From: Macrothele yani | Taxonomy: Eukaryota > Arthropoda > Arachnida > Araneae > Macrothelidae | DNA length: 64,000 bases | Assembly (NCBI GenBank): GCA_039090855.1 | Contig: CM076996.1 | Location: forward strand, 50,930,469 to 50,994,468 | Direction: 5' to 3' | In this document: piece after piece, positions 9,356 through 20,323 of the stretch | Numbering within the stretch: the stretch's first letter is position 1 | Layout: every line of letters begins with the position of its first letter | Notes under the pieces: model-generated | Database searches by the model: none | What the model was told of the DNA's origin: nothing | The model's input: the letters and a program-made list of their open reading frames with translations, nothing else | Program-made: the position numbers and the translations under genes

Positions 9356-9716
9356 GCTCAGAAAGTCATCTTTTAAGGCATATGCTTGTTCGTTCAGGTG
9401 AAAAGCCTTACCAATGTGATGTATGTTCCAAGCAATTTCCTCGGGAAAGTAATCTTTCAAGGCATGTGCTTGTTCACAGGTGAAAAGGCAAAATCATAAT
9501 ATATCTAATGTAAAGTAATATTGAGAAGAACAGCTGAACATTAATTTGCGTACGCTATCATATTCTCTTCATTTTAACAGAGCAGATCTCTGTAAAACGT
9601 CACTAAACTTAGATTAAAACTCGTCACTAAACTTAGATTATCATGCACACAACTTAAACTATGAAATTACACAGCGGTTTTATCTACAGAATAAGAAAAG
9701 CTCTTGTAACAACGAT

Positions 9717-10133
9717 GATCCCACAGAAGGCCGCCCCGGTGACGCAGTGGTCTAAGGCGCTGGCCTATGATCATTCGTCCGTAATTGGTCCTGGTTCAAA
9801 TCCCGGTCAGGCATGGATGTTGTGTTTGTCTTACGGCACTGGCTCTCTCCCTTTCCCTGGAACCAGTGACCCTAAATTAGGGACGGGCGACTGCTTATAG
9901 CCCATTGAGTTGCTCACGGTGGTCGTTAAACCTCCAATCAAAAAAAAAAAAAGAATCCCGGTCTGGCATGGATGTTGTGTTTGTCTTACGGCACTGGCTC
10001 TCACCCTTCCCTGGAACCAGTGACCATAAATTAGGGACGGGCGACTGCTTATAGCCCATTGAGTTGCTCACGGTGGTCGTTAAACCTTCAATCAAAAAAA
10101 AAAAAAAAAAAAAAAAAAAAAGGTCCCCAGAAG
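9717..10133 (+). mobile_element. Dimeric tRNA-SINE
   Basis: A complete SINE (9729-9951) ends in an A-run and is followed at once by a second unit (9952-10121) that begins within the B-box region and so lacks the tRNA-like 5' half. Similar sequence flanks the pair as a whole (GATCCCACAGAAG at 9717, GGTCCCCAGAAG at 10122), and none separates the two units. This fits insertion of a dimer in one event. Confidence 0.85.
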
Positions 10134-10591
10134 CCAGCGGAAATGTTTCCTAAATTCTAAATACCTGGAAGTGACCATAACTCCCTAAACATTGATAAAT
10201 CAACTAATAACATCCTTAAGAACAGTTTATCAACGATTAATATAATAAAGAATGGCCAATTTATTAATATTAAAAGCAAATTGCCAACTTCATGCCTCGC
10301 ACAGCACTAACAGCTATTGCACTTTCTTGGCTCCGTATTTTCGTGCTCAAAGTGTGGTTCTAAGTGCTTCCTGAGTTTTATTTTTTGTGTTCCGTTACGT
10401 TTAAAGTTCTTGTACATCGTTCCGTTCTGCTTACAAGCCCGTGAGTACGATATTTTGTTCAATATCAGCTTTGTTTATCCTCTGGTCGAGCTGGGGCTAG
10501 AGGAGCTACTGGGCGCCGCCATTAATAATGGCATCATCCGGTGGGGATGCTGAGTTTGCTAACACTACTTCCGGTGCTTCCGCTCCTGGTC

Positions 10592-10823
10592 ACTTCACTG
10601 GTGGTGGCCGCGCAGTGGTCTAAGCGATGGCCTCTGATCATTCGTCCGAAAGGGGTCCGTGTTGTAATCCCGATGAGGCATGGATGCTGTGTTTGTCTTA
10701 CAGCACTGGCTCTCTCCCTTCCCTGGAACCAGTGACCCTAAATTAGGGACTGGCGACTGCTTATAGCCCACTGAGTTGCTCACAGTGGTCGTTAAACCTA
10801 CAATAAAAAAACTTCACAGGTGG
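10592..10823 (+). mobile_element. tRNA-SINE inside the half-LINE ORF1
   Basis: SINE body about 10605-10809, with a short head beginning near CCGCGCAGTGG. Flanks are ACTTCACTGGTGG and ACTTCACAGGTGG (one mismatch). The insertion is in ORF1 just after its start. Confidence 0.9.
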
Positions 10824-11040
10824 CGTCGCTACGTCGCCTTCTCATCCCGGCGTTGTTCATCTACCTTCCTACAGTGCGTCATCGCGCCGTGCTTCCGGTG
10901 TTCCTCAGACTGCCTGCTCATCTGCTAGTACTCCATCTGTGAAGAACGATGACGTCATGGATACACCCTCAGCTTCTCAACAGTAGTCTTCGTCTTATTC
11001 TCCGGTTACTGCTGCCATAGCTTCTCGTGCATCACTGCCC

Positions 11041-11369
11041 AAGGAGGTTATATTACTGGAGACACCACTGGCTCTGCCGCCGTAGGTCACAGCTAATTTG
11101 TGGTATGACGTCACAAGCAGGCAAAAACGAACTAAATTATACCGTTGATCGAACAGTAAGCTTGTATATCATTGATAAAGATTATTGAATTACTCATTTT
11201 ATCTGTTTATACGCTTAGAAGCCTTTGTTCCATTGGTTTCAAAGCAGCTTCTTTTCTGCGGCTGCGTCGTGCCTACTCATGACGTCATTTGCAGCACGAA
11301 CAGTGACTTACGGCGGCCAATGCTGCGTGGATAGGAGTGGTGTCTCCAATAATATAACCTCCTTGTCAC
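11041..11369. repeat. Inverted repeat inside the half-LINE
   Basis: AAGGAGGTTATATTACTGGA at 11041 and its complement ending at 11369 match over 29 bases with one difference; weaker inverted similarity continues inward for some 60 bases (CGCCGTAGGTCAC against GTGACTTACGGCG). The spacer is about 150-270 bases. It looks like an inverted duplication of part of ORF1. Confidence 0.8.
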
Positions 11370-13214
11370 TGCCTCCCTTGTATGCGGATACTGCGTCTCT
11401 ACAACCCTTTCTTACGACGTGACAGTGATGAGATTACCCTCGATCTCTCGCTGGATTCTTCTGCGGGGGCCTCTTGTTTCTCGATTCTCGCGCAAGGGGT
11501 CAGCTTTGAAGCCTTGCCGAACATACCTCTAAAGATTTATGCCACAGCCCTCAAACGGATGTTATCTTCATCTGCCATGTTACATATGTCTCGACGCCCT
11601 CGGGTGGTGATCGTTTACTTTACGGAAGCTACCTATGCTCTTTCAGTTTTGCAGTCCGGACTCATGATTCGGAACTAGCTACTTTTTCCTGAACCTGTGT
11701 CACAGAGCACTGTCGCTGTTTCGCAGTACCCTGTTCCTCCAGAGGTGACGGACACAATGATATATGCCGCCCTTCCTCTGTCGGCCGAGTTGTCAATCGC
11801 ATCAGCACTTTCTCTGCAGCACCATGAGATACGGCAGATCGCTCAATCCTGAGCGCCCGAAGAACAGCCCAGATGGTGTTCGCCTCCCCTGACCATATTG
11901 CTAGTTGCCCAACGAAGTTGACTGTCAAGTGTGACGGGCAAGTCCGTCGTATCACTTTTCTCACCTCCCATCAGTGTGAACATTGCACGGTGTTTAGACA
12001 TCACAAAGCGGTGTGCCCTGCTCTTACTTCCATTACATCACCGTTAGCTCAACAGACGACTGTGCCTTTGGCCTCATACACTTCTTCGTTGACGGAGGCG
12101 TCTCGGTCTGATTTTGGTGCTCCATCTTCATCTCCTATGATTCTTTCTGAGGGACATTTCGCACTGCTTCAAGTGTCTCCGACTTCTATTCTTCAGGATC
12201 CGTCTGGCCTTTTGGGTGATGGGGGTGCTGCCTCTGACCCAGTGCTTTCATCGGGTGCTTCCACCGATGGCTCTTTGGCGATGGAATCTTCTGCTGTTGC
12301 GTCTGATGCCGTTGCTCCAGCTGCCTCATGTGATGCTTTTCCTCCTGCTACTTCGACTGTTCCTCATATTGCGGTTAGAGTTCCTGGCGATGATATGTCT
12401 CTCAGTGCAGACTCCAGGAGTGATCCTCACTCCATCGGCAATAAACGTAGCGCTTTCAAACACCCCGGCGGCCCGGCTAAGCGGGGTCCCCGGCGTGTTT
12501 ATCGTTCCCGGTGCTCATCTAGCACACGTTCTCCTCCTGCATCCCCGAGAGGGTGTGGGATCACTGACGATCCAGCTGAACTTGCTGAAGCTGCTGAGCA
12601 GGCGCTGTTTCTACAGCTTTGTCAGGCTGTTAACTTGCCTGTCAGGCCCCTATCTCGTCAACAACTGCATCGTCTCTTCTCTCTCTTTGCTGTTCCGTCG
12701 TTTGACTGCACCTCTTACCTCTCCCAATGCTCCTTCCCTCCGCTTGAAGTTGTTCATCAATTGTACGCTGTTTGAGACTCGTTACGATCTGTTGCGGTGT
12801 CTAATAGTGATCTTGCGTCTTGTTGGCCCAGATTTTCTGGCCTTGTTAATCACATGAGCAATGCTGCCTGAACTCTTAGTGTCTCCTCATGACTCTTCTG
12901 CGGACTGAGTTTCTCCTTTTATGTGTTCCTGCTTGATTGCGACGCTGTGTTTCTTTTGCTTTTCTTACTGACTGTTTTAGTCTCAAATTCCTCTGCTGCT
13001 ATTTTCATAGCTCCTGATTGTCACCTATCATTATATTCACTTTTCTTGTACAGTCTTTCTAATTTTTGTGCTGTGTCACTGTATATATTTACTATTTTTC
13101 CCGGATTGCCCGGTCGATGTTTCTTCTGTATGTTTTTAATGTATTTATCTGCATTGTTTTATGCTTTCATATGTCCCGACAGCAATAAAGATTTGTTGAC
13201 CAACAGCTATTGCA

Positions 13215-13404
13215 TAGTCTGCTCATGTCAGGCTTAAGATGGCTGCCGTGACGTTTCCCTGGCTTCAGTTGGATTGCATTGAGCCAACGGAGAGTGCTTT
13301 CCCCCTTTATTCCTACCTTCATGGGTTACCTTCAGTTGTTTTACCCGTACAGTCGGAATGCGACAGGAGGTAAATAGAGAGTGTACTTTATTGGTAGGGG
13401 AGAT
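13215..13404. other. Spacer between two tail-to-tail Tx1-like elements
   Basis: About 190 bases separate the 3' end of the plus-strand half-LINE from the 3' end of the minus-strand copy. No feature is seen in it. Confidence 0.6.
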
Positions 13405-13533
13405 CAAACAAATCTTTATTATCGAAAAATTATATATATATAGGTCCGCCGCACTCGGCGATAAAATAACAAGGAAAAACGTGGGATGAGACATGCGACG
13501 CTATTTACAAATGAATGGGGCCTCACCAGCTAA

Positions 13534-13779
13534 GAAATTATAGCCGCCCCGGTGGCGCAGTGGTCTAAGCGATGGCCTCTGATCATTCGTCCGAACGGGG
13601 CCCGGGTTCGAATCCCGGTGAGGCATGGATGTTGTGTTTGTCTTACGGCACTGGTTCTCTCCCTTCCCTGGAACCAGTGACCCTAAATTAGGGACGGGCG
13701 ACTGCTTATAGCCCATTGAGTTGCTCACGGTGGTCGTTAAACCTCCAATCAAAAAAAAAAAAAAAAAAAAGAAATTATA
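13534..13779 (+). mobile_element. tRNA-SINE with perfect TSD
   Basis: A clean full-length copy (13543-13770) with head GCCGCCCCGGTGGCGCAGTG and 20 A's at its end. GAAATTATA flanks it at 13534-13542 and 13771-13779. It lies in the 3' UTR of the Tx1-like copy 2. Confidence 0.96.
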
Positions 13780-14699
13780 AAAATTAATGCTAAAACCACA
13801 GTACAAATTCAAGCATAGTTCACAAGGTTCGCATAAATAGACAAAGGTCAAGGACCAGTGATTCGTGTGCAGTAAACAGCCTAACTAATGCAGAAAGACA
13901 AAGAATGCAAACAATATGCATAACATTCTAAAATTATAAACACAATGCAAAGAACATGGTCACGGTCACAAATAAGAAAAACAGTGGATAGGGCATGTTG
14001 CACTTTTTACACAAGTTATAAATAATAATACAGTCTTCGAACACTACAAAAAAGAGGTTTCTCACTGATCACTGGACGCACTTAGGTTAACAGATGACCA
14101 TGACCGATAAAGTACGTACATGATGTAGAAATACACACTGTGTATACTAAAAGGAAAGAGATAGCAAAGCACAGTGCAAACAAAACTTAAATACAATGCA
14201 AAACAAAGTCACGGTACACATTAATGAAAGATTTACAATCTAGCGGCATGGCAGATCACAAAACTTAAGGGAGAACAACAGGTGCTCTCCACCTACTATG
14301 CGAAACAATAAAATAATATGAAATCATGCAATATACGTACACATACATGGGTGGTGCTTCCTAGAACACACGAAAAAAAGTGGTAATGGTAGTACTGGAA
14401 ATTTAAGGATAAAATTCTAGTAGCATACTTCCTCACTGCACAGTATAGGCGAAAAACAGAGAGATACCAATGAAAATAGACGGTAAATGCACATACAAAA
14501 ATGCCGAACAATTGAAAAAAATACTCAATTTAAAGGGTAAGGACCTCGGTAGGGAAGACAACACATGACATTACAGCAAAACATTTGGGGATGGACACCA
14601 GGAGAACTCACAATGTCACTAAAGACATTGTCGAGTGAAATCCACCAAAGGAAACGACCCGGCAATTCACACCAGATAGATTTTGAAATCAGAGACACG

Positions 14700-17600
14700 A
14701 AATCACCCGACATCCTGAGCCCAGGTTGACCGGAAAGCTGCAAGAGAGCGTGAGGTGGTTGCTGCAGAATATTCAAGATTGAGACGAGCCGTGAGACGAG
14801 CACGGAAAACCAACCACATCGTTTCTCCGGCGACCAAGATGCTTGATGTATTAGCAGTGGTACGGTGGTAAAGATGATTGAGGTATATCACGTGCTTAAC
14901 AAGAACGAACAAAAAGGCCCAGACATCAGGTACTCGAGACGGTGGATGTTTTGTCAGAAGGAGCCATGAGTACGCTATAAAAGGCAAACTGCGGGAGGAG
15001 ATGATATCAGCGAGATGGAACGCATAATGTAGTATCGGGAGCAAAATGGGACAATGGCAGTACATGTGGGCTGCATCACCAACAGAGTCACAAAAAGAGC
15101 AAAGAGGTGAAGATATTAAATTCATTCGGGAAAGAGTGAAAGGGACAGGAAGCCGGCGGTGAAGGAAGCGCCAGTGGATGTTACGCTCTAGCGGTGAGGA
15201 GAGAGGAGAAAGAGACGCTGACCAGATTGCCATGGAAAGAGAGGAAGGAGCGTCTGATATAGGATGGGGAAGGGCAAAAGGTTTACATAGAGAAATGTAA
15301 AGAGAGGCGAGGGAGACTGAAAGAATTGGGGCTAAAGAGCCCCGAAGAGGGAGGAAAAGAGCAAAAAAAAGGCTGGGACCAGAAACAGCAAGAAGACCAT
15401 CCGCGGAGACAAGGGAGGGATAAAGGGACTGGAGTGAAAAACGGAGAAGGGCATATTCATCCACGATAGAGGGGTTTGGATCAGAAAAGATGGAGGAGAG
15501 GGGTTTCCAGGAAAGGTCTGGAGTTACAATAGAACTGACAGTTAAGAAACCTGAACGGAACCAGTGAGGGAGAAAAAATAAGGCAGGTGAGGGGGATATA
15601 TAAGTGACGAAAAGAAGAGTGGCTCATCAAGGAGATCTTGAGTGTTGGAAGGAGGTGCTCGGGAGAGGAGAGAGAGCGAAAGAACGCTAGAGCTTCGGAA
15701 ATCAGAGGAGGAAAGTTAGCTGAAGGAAGAGAGAAGGAATCCATCCGAAGGAAAAGGAGAAAGGAAAAGGATGGATCGTGAGCTGAGAAAATGACTCCGA
15801 CAGTAGCACAAAGCGAGGGAGAAGGGGTAATTAGTAGAAGGAGAAGGGAGGTGATACGGTGAGCTCGATAATAAAGGTGGACATCAGGGAGCCGAATGCC
15901 ACCAAGAGTAGCTGGGAGATGAAGAGTTGTGGCCGCTATCCAAAGTTTGGAAGGCCATATAACGGAGGTGAAGATGCTGTTGATGTTGTTGAGACGGGCA
16001 GAAGAAAAGACTGCAGAAATCCAAGGAAGCAGGTATTGAGATAGCAGATAACGTTGAGTGATGTCCGCTCGTTGGTGATAAGACGTGAAAGTGTGGGTTG
16101 AACGCCAGAAGGCTGCAGTACGCTGTAGTCGAGGAAGGAGCTGATCCCATGTGGCGGAACCGAGAGTAAACGGGTGACCGGTGTGGGCCCCGAGAATCTT
16201 CTGGGTCGAGGAAGACCAAAATGCACCCCATGAAGTATTAGTTCGGCCTACCCATGACCCACACCATAATCCAGTGCTTTTGGCCACATTGAGCGATGCG
16301 CCGGAAAGAGCAGCATAACTCTGGTATACAGTCAACAGACTTCCAAACTGATCATTTCTCCGGAGGCAAAACTTTTCATCGTCTGCATAAGCTGAATAAA
16401 CTAGTTGGTGATGACGTGCACTTGCTACCTGCGGAGGCAATGATGCAAGAAGAGACTGATGAGCAGCTAGCAGGAAAGGCTCAAAAGCAAGGGCAAAGAG
16501 TTGTCCCGAAAGGGGACAACCCTGCCGAATCCGACGTTCAAAAGGAATGGGTGCCGTTAAAAAAGAGACCGTCCGTACATGAAAATGGGCGCCCCGATAT
16601 AGGCCAAGAAGGAGAGTGACGAAAGGGGTGGGAAAGCCAAAACGAAGAAGAACCGCGAAGAGACAGTCATGATAAATGTTATCAAAAGCTGATTTTTGGG
16701 CTAGGTTAAGGAGAGCAAGAGGTTCAGAAAGTTTGCGAGCAAGAAAGGTAAGATTCGAGGGAACGGAAATATTACTAGAGATAGACCGACCAGGCACAGT
16801 GTATGACTGGTCGGGTGAGATGACGAAAGAAACAACAGAGTTCAAGCGGCGAGAGAGAATTTGGGTAAAGAATTTTTAATCTAGGTTAAGAATTGAGATG
16901 GGGCGCCAATTTGTCAGGTCTAGGAGGTCTCCCCTTTTCGGCAGGAGGATGACATGAGCTGTGGTGAATTCAGGCGGAAGCGCAGAAGAGGAAAGGCACA
17001 GGAAAAACAGGCAGACAGAAATGGTAGGAGCGAAGCAAGAAACGCACGATAGAAGGAAAAGGGTAAACCATCGGGTCCTGGAGAGGCATGAGAATTGAGG
17101 GAGGCGAACGCCTCCTTAAGTTCACGAAGAGTGAGATCAGCTAGAAGAGAAACACAACGATGAGTTGGGGTCTGAGGGAGAGAAGAAAGTAAAGCGGTAG
17201 AAGATGGGATAGCGTTCTGCGCAACCGCACAGAATTTCTCTGTGAAGAATCTACGAACGTGTGAGCAAATCAAAGATTGGTTTGAAGTGACTGAACCATC
17301 AGCTAGGCGAAGATTTCGGAGTGAAGATGACACTCGGCGAGTAGATTCCAGACGTGACAACGCTTCATAGGACTTTGCCGACGGGGAAATATGGAGCATA
17401 CGTGTGCGACAAACAGCTTGCTGGGCAAGCGGCTGAAGATGTGCATCCAGCTCTGCTTGATAAACAGAATATAACGGATCCGTCAGTGGTAAAGAAGCGA
17501 GAATTTGACGAAGATTAGCGATAGCCACCGCGCAGTCGTTGGAGGTCGCAAAAGATAACTGCCGGACCAAAAGCTGGAGGTCATTCTTGATGGTAAGCCA

Positions 17601-18460
17601 CAAGCGAAGAGGGCTAGGCGCAGTAGCAATGAGATGGCGCCTCTCTGCCAGAAACTGCTCGACCGCAGTACAGAAGGCTGGATCTGACAGAATGGAGTCA
17701 TCGAACGTCCACGTTCTCCGGAAGCAGGGTGGCTCGGGAGAGACACTGATAGTAAGAAGGACCACACAATGATCCGAATAGACAGTCGGAAGATGTTGAG
17801 CCTCCGTTATGGTAGGAAGTAATGGACGAGAGGCATAGATGCGGTCAAGGCGCGATGCTGCAGCACTCATCGCAGGTGGGCTGTGCCAGGTAAAAGAAAC
17901 AGTGGTGGGATATATCTGACGAAATGAGTCCACCAGCTGATGATCTTGGATGAGTTGTGCCAGTTGAGTGACAAGTTGTTGACATTACTCGCCGCGTGTA
18001 GAGCGGAGATCCAGTAAAGGCTGCAGGGTGCAGTTGAAGTCACCTGCAAGGACATAAAAGTCCGTGGAGGGGATAGCAGTCAACGCAGCACGGAGACAAA
18101 GGAAAAGGGGATCAAAGAGCATTTTATCTACAGGCACATACACATTGAATACATGATAAGTGACTGAATCAGCACAAAATGTAAGACGTTGAAGTAAATC
18201 TCGATGAAGGTTTACTACATTGAAACATGACAATCGACTGAGGAAGCAGCGATGCACTCCGACGGCAATGCCACCGGGCACCGAGAAACGAAAAGTGTGA
18301 TGGAAGGAAAACGGCCAATTACGCCACCGGTGGAATGGTGTATTGGTAGAGCAGTTCGTCTCTTGCAACAGGAGAATATCAGCGGACGCAGCCGCGAGAT
18401 CTTCTTACGCACGAGAGTTCACAAGGAGGGTGCCAAAACCCCTACAATTGAAAGTGTCAA
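14700..18460 (-). pseudogene. Tx1-type ORF2: endonuclease-reverse transcriptase, broken
   Basis: ORF2 proteins nick target DNA and copy the element RNA into the break. The APE-type endonuclease is visible through LLLQETN, LAGDFNCTL and SDHC. The reverse transcriptase shows DQSYTVPGRSI (a Tx1/L1-like motif), RQGCPLSGQLFALA and the catalytic YADD (in SAYADDEKFC). The C-terminal region has a cysteine cluster, CSFCDSVGDAAHMYCHC. Several stops and frameshifts break it, for example a stop in the first 20 codons near 18410 and frame changes near 18000, 16900 and 15470, with a final TGG-to-TGA type change near 14700. The protein cannot be made. Confidence 0.88.
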
Positions 18461-18586
18461 AATTGAAGGTGCCAAGTCAGTTTTTGTGAGACAACTTTTA
18501 GACGCTGCCGTACGGAGCTTCCCAATCTTCTGGGTAATAAGCGAACTAATGCTGTTCGTCTTATCAGTCGGTAAGGAAAAATCTTC

Positions 18587-18634
18587 AAAAATCTCTGCCA
18601 AATCCAGCAGCTGCAGGATTTGGCAGAGATTTTT
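18587..18634. repeat. Perfect 19-bp hairpin in Tx1 ORF1
   Basis: AAAAATCTCTGCCAAATCC (18587-18605) and its exact reverse complement (18616-18634) are separated by ten bases, AGCAGCTGCA. It lies at the C-terminal end of ORF1 of copy 2, where the frame is lost. Confidence 0.97.
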
Positions 18635-19952
18635 GGCAGAGCTGGATCTGCCGGAAAAGAAGGACCGTGATTCTGAACAAAAGTCTGGTAGGGACGGGTT
18701 TTTGTTGGGCCAAGCAAGAAATCATACAGTTGCTCATAAGACACAGGACTCGCAGAAAACTCCATACTTGAAAGGTTAGCCGAGAACTCTTCGAAACTTA
18801 ACTGAATGGTAGAGGCACTTGAAGTTGTATCCTATTCTTGCAGATTAGGAGGCGGAAAACGAGGCAGCGCAGAAGTGCGGCTAGGGGCCCGACCTCGCTT
18901 GCTTGTAGCACGAGGGGCCAGTGGCGCTTGCCTCTTATCAGCACGTGCACGTGGATCATCGACTGATCCATTGCTAAGAGCTTGATCGGCTGCACTTTGG
19001 TACGCACCAACGGTGTCGGCATTTGAGATCTCGGTGTCGGAAATTGCACCGCCATCACCCGAAGCTTCGGGATCAGCAGGAGCTCGAAGTGATGAATGTG
19101 TAGACAGCAACGGGCAATGGGTATCTGTAAGAGATAGTGGAAGCGTACTATGGGGAGCTGAAAGCTGGCCTTGAAGAGGTTCAGTCGAAAGATTAGAAAG
19201 TGGGGCCGACCCGGAGGTCTGCTGTGGAGCCGCACTTCCTGCTGATTGCGCTGGTTCAGAAGGACCATTGGGACACATTTTGTAGAAATATCCCAGGGCT
19301 TTACATTTGCTACAGTGGTGCTCAGTGAGCAGATCCATCTAACGACTCTGTACACCACAACGAATTGTGAGCTGTGTAGGCATTTGGCTCATCTGGTCCG
19401 TGGACGAGAAGATTACTCGTTCCACCCGGCGAGCACCTCGAATTGAACTGTCTGCTGGAGCTTTCGGTGCCGCCGAATATGTCTGGAACTCTCCGACAAC
19501 TCGGCCTAGAGACACCAGAACCTCGTACAACATGGTATCTGTCACTTCTGGGGGCACCGGGTAAAAGGAGACACGAATCGGGCGTTGAGTCACAGTATCT
19601 GGTGTTAGATGTTGGTCACGAACTGTGAGGCCTGAATGAAGAACTGATTGGGCATACTTAGCATCGGTAAAATACACAACAATGGTACCAGCACGACGAA
19701 ACATGTGAGAAATCACTTCAGTGGGAAACTAACCCTTCAGTGCTGAGGCATATATCTTCATCTGAGTATTTGGAAGAGCTTGAAAGCACACTCCTTTTGC
19801 TAGGATAGATTCAAAGGTGATCCCGGCAGGAGATTTCTCTGGAATATTGAGCGTGAAAGAGTTACCTTCACGCTTTAGATGTGGTTTCAGGGCTGCGCCA
19901 TCTGCATACCGCTCTTCAGGAGTAAGACGAGGAACTGAGGATGCTGCTGTTG

Positions 19953-20001
19953 CTGAGTAGGAAGTAGTGATGACATTGGGTCATCACTACTTCCTACTCA
20001 G
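19953..20001. repeat. Perfect 21-bp hairpin in Tx1 ORF1
   Basis: A 21-base arm starting CTGAGTAGGAAGTAGTGATG (19953-19973) is followed by CATTGGG and its exact reverse complement (19981-20001). The duplication introduces a stop into ORF1. Confidence 0.97.
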
Positions 20002-20083
20002 GATCGTCACAAACAGAAACATCCATGGCGTCATCTTCATTTACAGATATCGTAGAAGTAGGAGAAGTTGGGGAAGGCAACAC

Positions 20084-20323
20084 TTTACCATCTTTTTTTT
20101 TTTGATTGGAGGTTTAACGACCACCGTGAGCAACTCAATGGGCTATAAGCAGTCGCCCGTCCCTAATTTAGGGTCACTGGTTCCAGTTAAGGGAGAGAGC
20201 CAGTGCCGTAAGACAAACACAACATCCATGCCTCACCGGGATTCGAACCCGGACCTCTTACGGACGAATGATCAGAAGCCATCGCTTAGACCACTGCGCC
20301 ACCGAGGCGGCGTTTACCATCTG
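20084..20323 (-). mobile_element. tRNA-SINE inside Tx1 ORF1
   Basis: Full-length copy (20094-20313) flanked by TTTACCATCT at 20084-20093 and 20314-20323. Confidence 0.96.

Larger units (their letters stand above)
7001..9486 (+). pseudogene. Decayed C2H2 zinc-finger array
   Basis: About 13 finger remnants recur at roughly 84-bp spacing between 8160 and 9480, each with a variant of CAATGTGATGTATGCTCCAA (QCDVCSK) and linkers of the HTGEKP type. The best-kept frame, near 8640-8790, shows two consecutive fingers. Neighbouring fingers fall in different frames because of small indels, often in G-runs (8826-8835), and there are in-frame stops. A further finger piece at 7005-7035 matches 9357-9387. 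The array is split by a hAT-like element (7041-8138) and a SINE (9120-9345), and a Tc1 element ends at its left edge. Intact, such arrays bind DNA in transcription factors; this one cannot make a long protein. Confidence 0.88.
10528..12775 (+). pseudogene. Tx1-type ORF1 (nucleic-acid-binding protein), broken
   Basis: The frame opens with MASSGGDAE; the other two copies open with MASSG and MATSE, which supports this start. A SINE interrupts it after about 20 codons, a stop follows near 10983, and an inverted repeat disturbs 11041-11369. The 3' part (from about 11420, with the long open frame 11873-12775) carries a CCHC zinc knuckle, CEHCTVFRHHKAVC, followed by a Ser/Pro/Ala-rich stretch and a basic patch. 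ORF1 proteins of this kind bind their RNA and help form the retrotransposition particle. As it stands the gene cannot make one protein. Confidence 0.8.
10322..13201 (+). mobile_element. Tx1-like non-LTR element lacking ORF2 (half-LINE)
   Basis: The element is bounded by a perfect 13-bp target duplication, AACAGCTATTGCA (10309-10321 and 13202-13214). It starts CTTTCTTGGCTCCG, like the 5' end of the copy ending near 20675, and ends AATAAAGATTTGTTGACC, like the 3' ends of both longer copies. Between them lie a 5' UTR, a broken ORF1 and about 430 bases of 3' sequence, with no endonuclease or reverse transcriptase. Confidence 0.85.

Noticed and set aside
12216..12857. Long open frame encoding a Leu-rich protein
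   Set aside because: It overlaps the Tx1 ORF1 in another frame; the Leu-rich composition follows from Ser/Pro codons read one base off.
13215..13404. Target duplication for Tx1-like copy 2
   Set aside because: I compared sequence at the 3' end (about 13385-13404) and beyond the 5' end (about 20676-20700) and saw no shared string of 8 or more bases, so no TSD is claimed.
13543..13770. A real tRNA gene with a long variable arm
   Set aside because: A and B boxes are good, but the sequence continues into a conserved body, an A tail and a target duplication, and recurs over 20 times. It is a SINE.
16296..16619. Plus-strand open frame in the reverse transcriptase region
   Set aside because: Antisense of the Tx1 ORF2; Glu/Lys-rich composition comes from the complement of Ser/Leu/Phe codons.
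18798..19358. Open frame of 186 residues on the minus strand
   Set aside because: It is an alternative frame over the Tx1 ORF1; the overlapping frame with the zinc knuckle is the real one.
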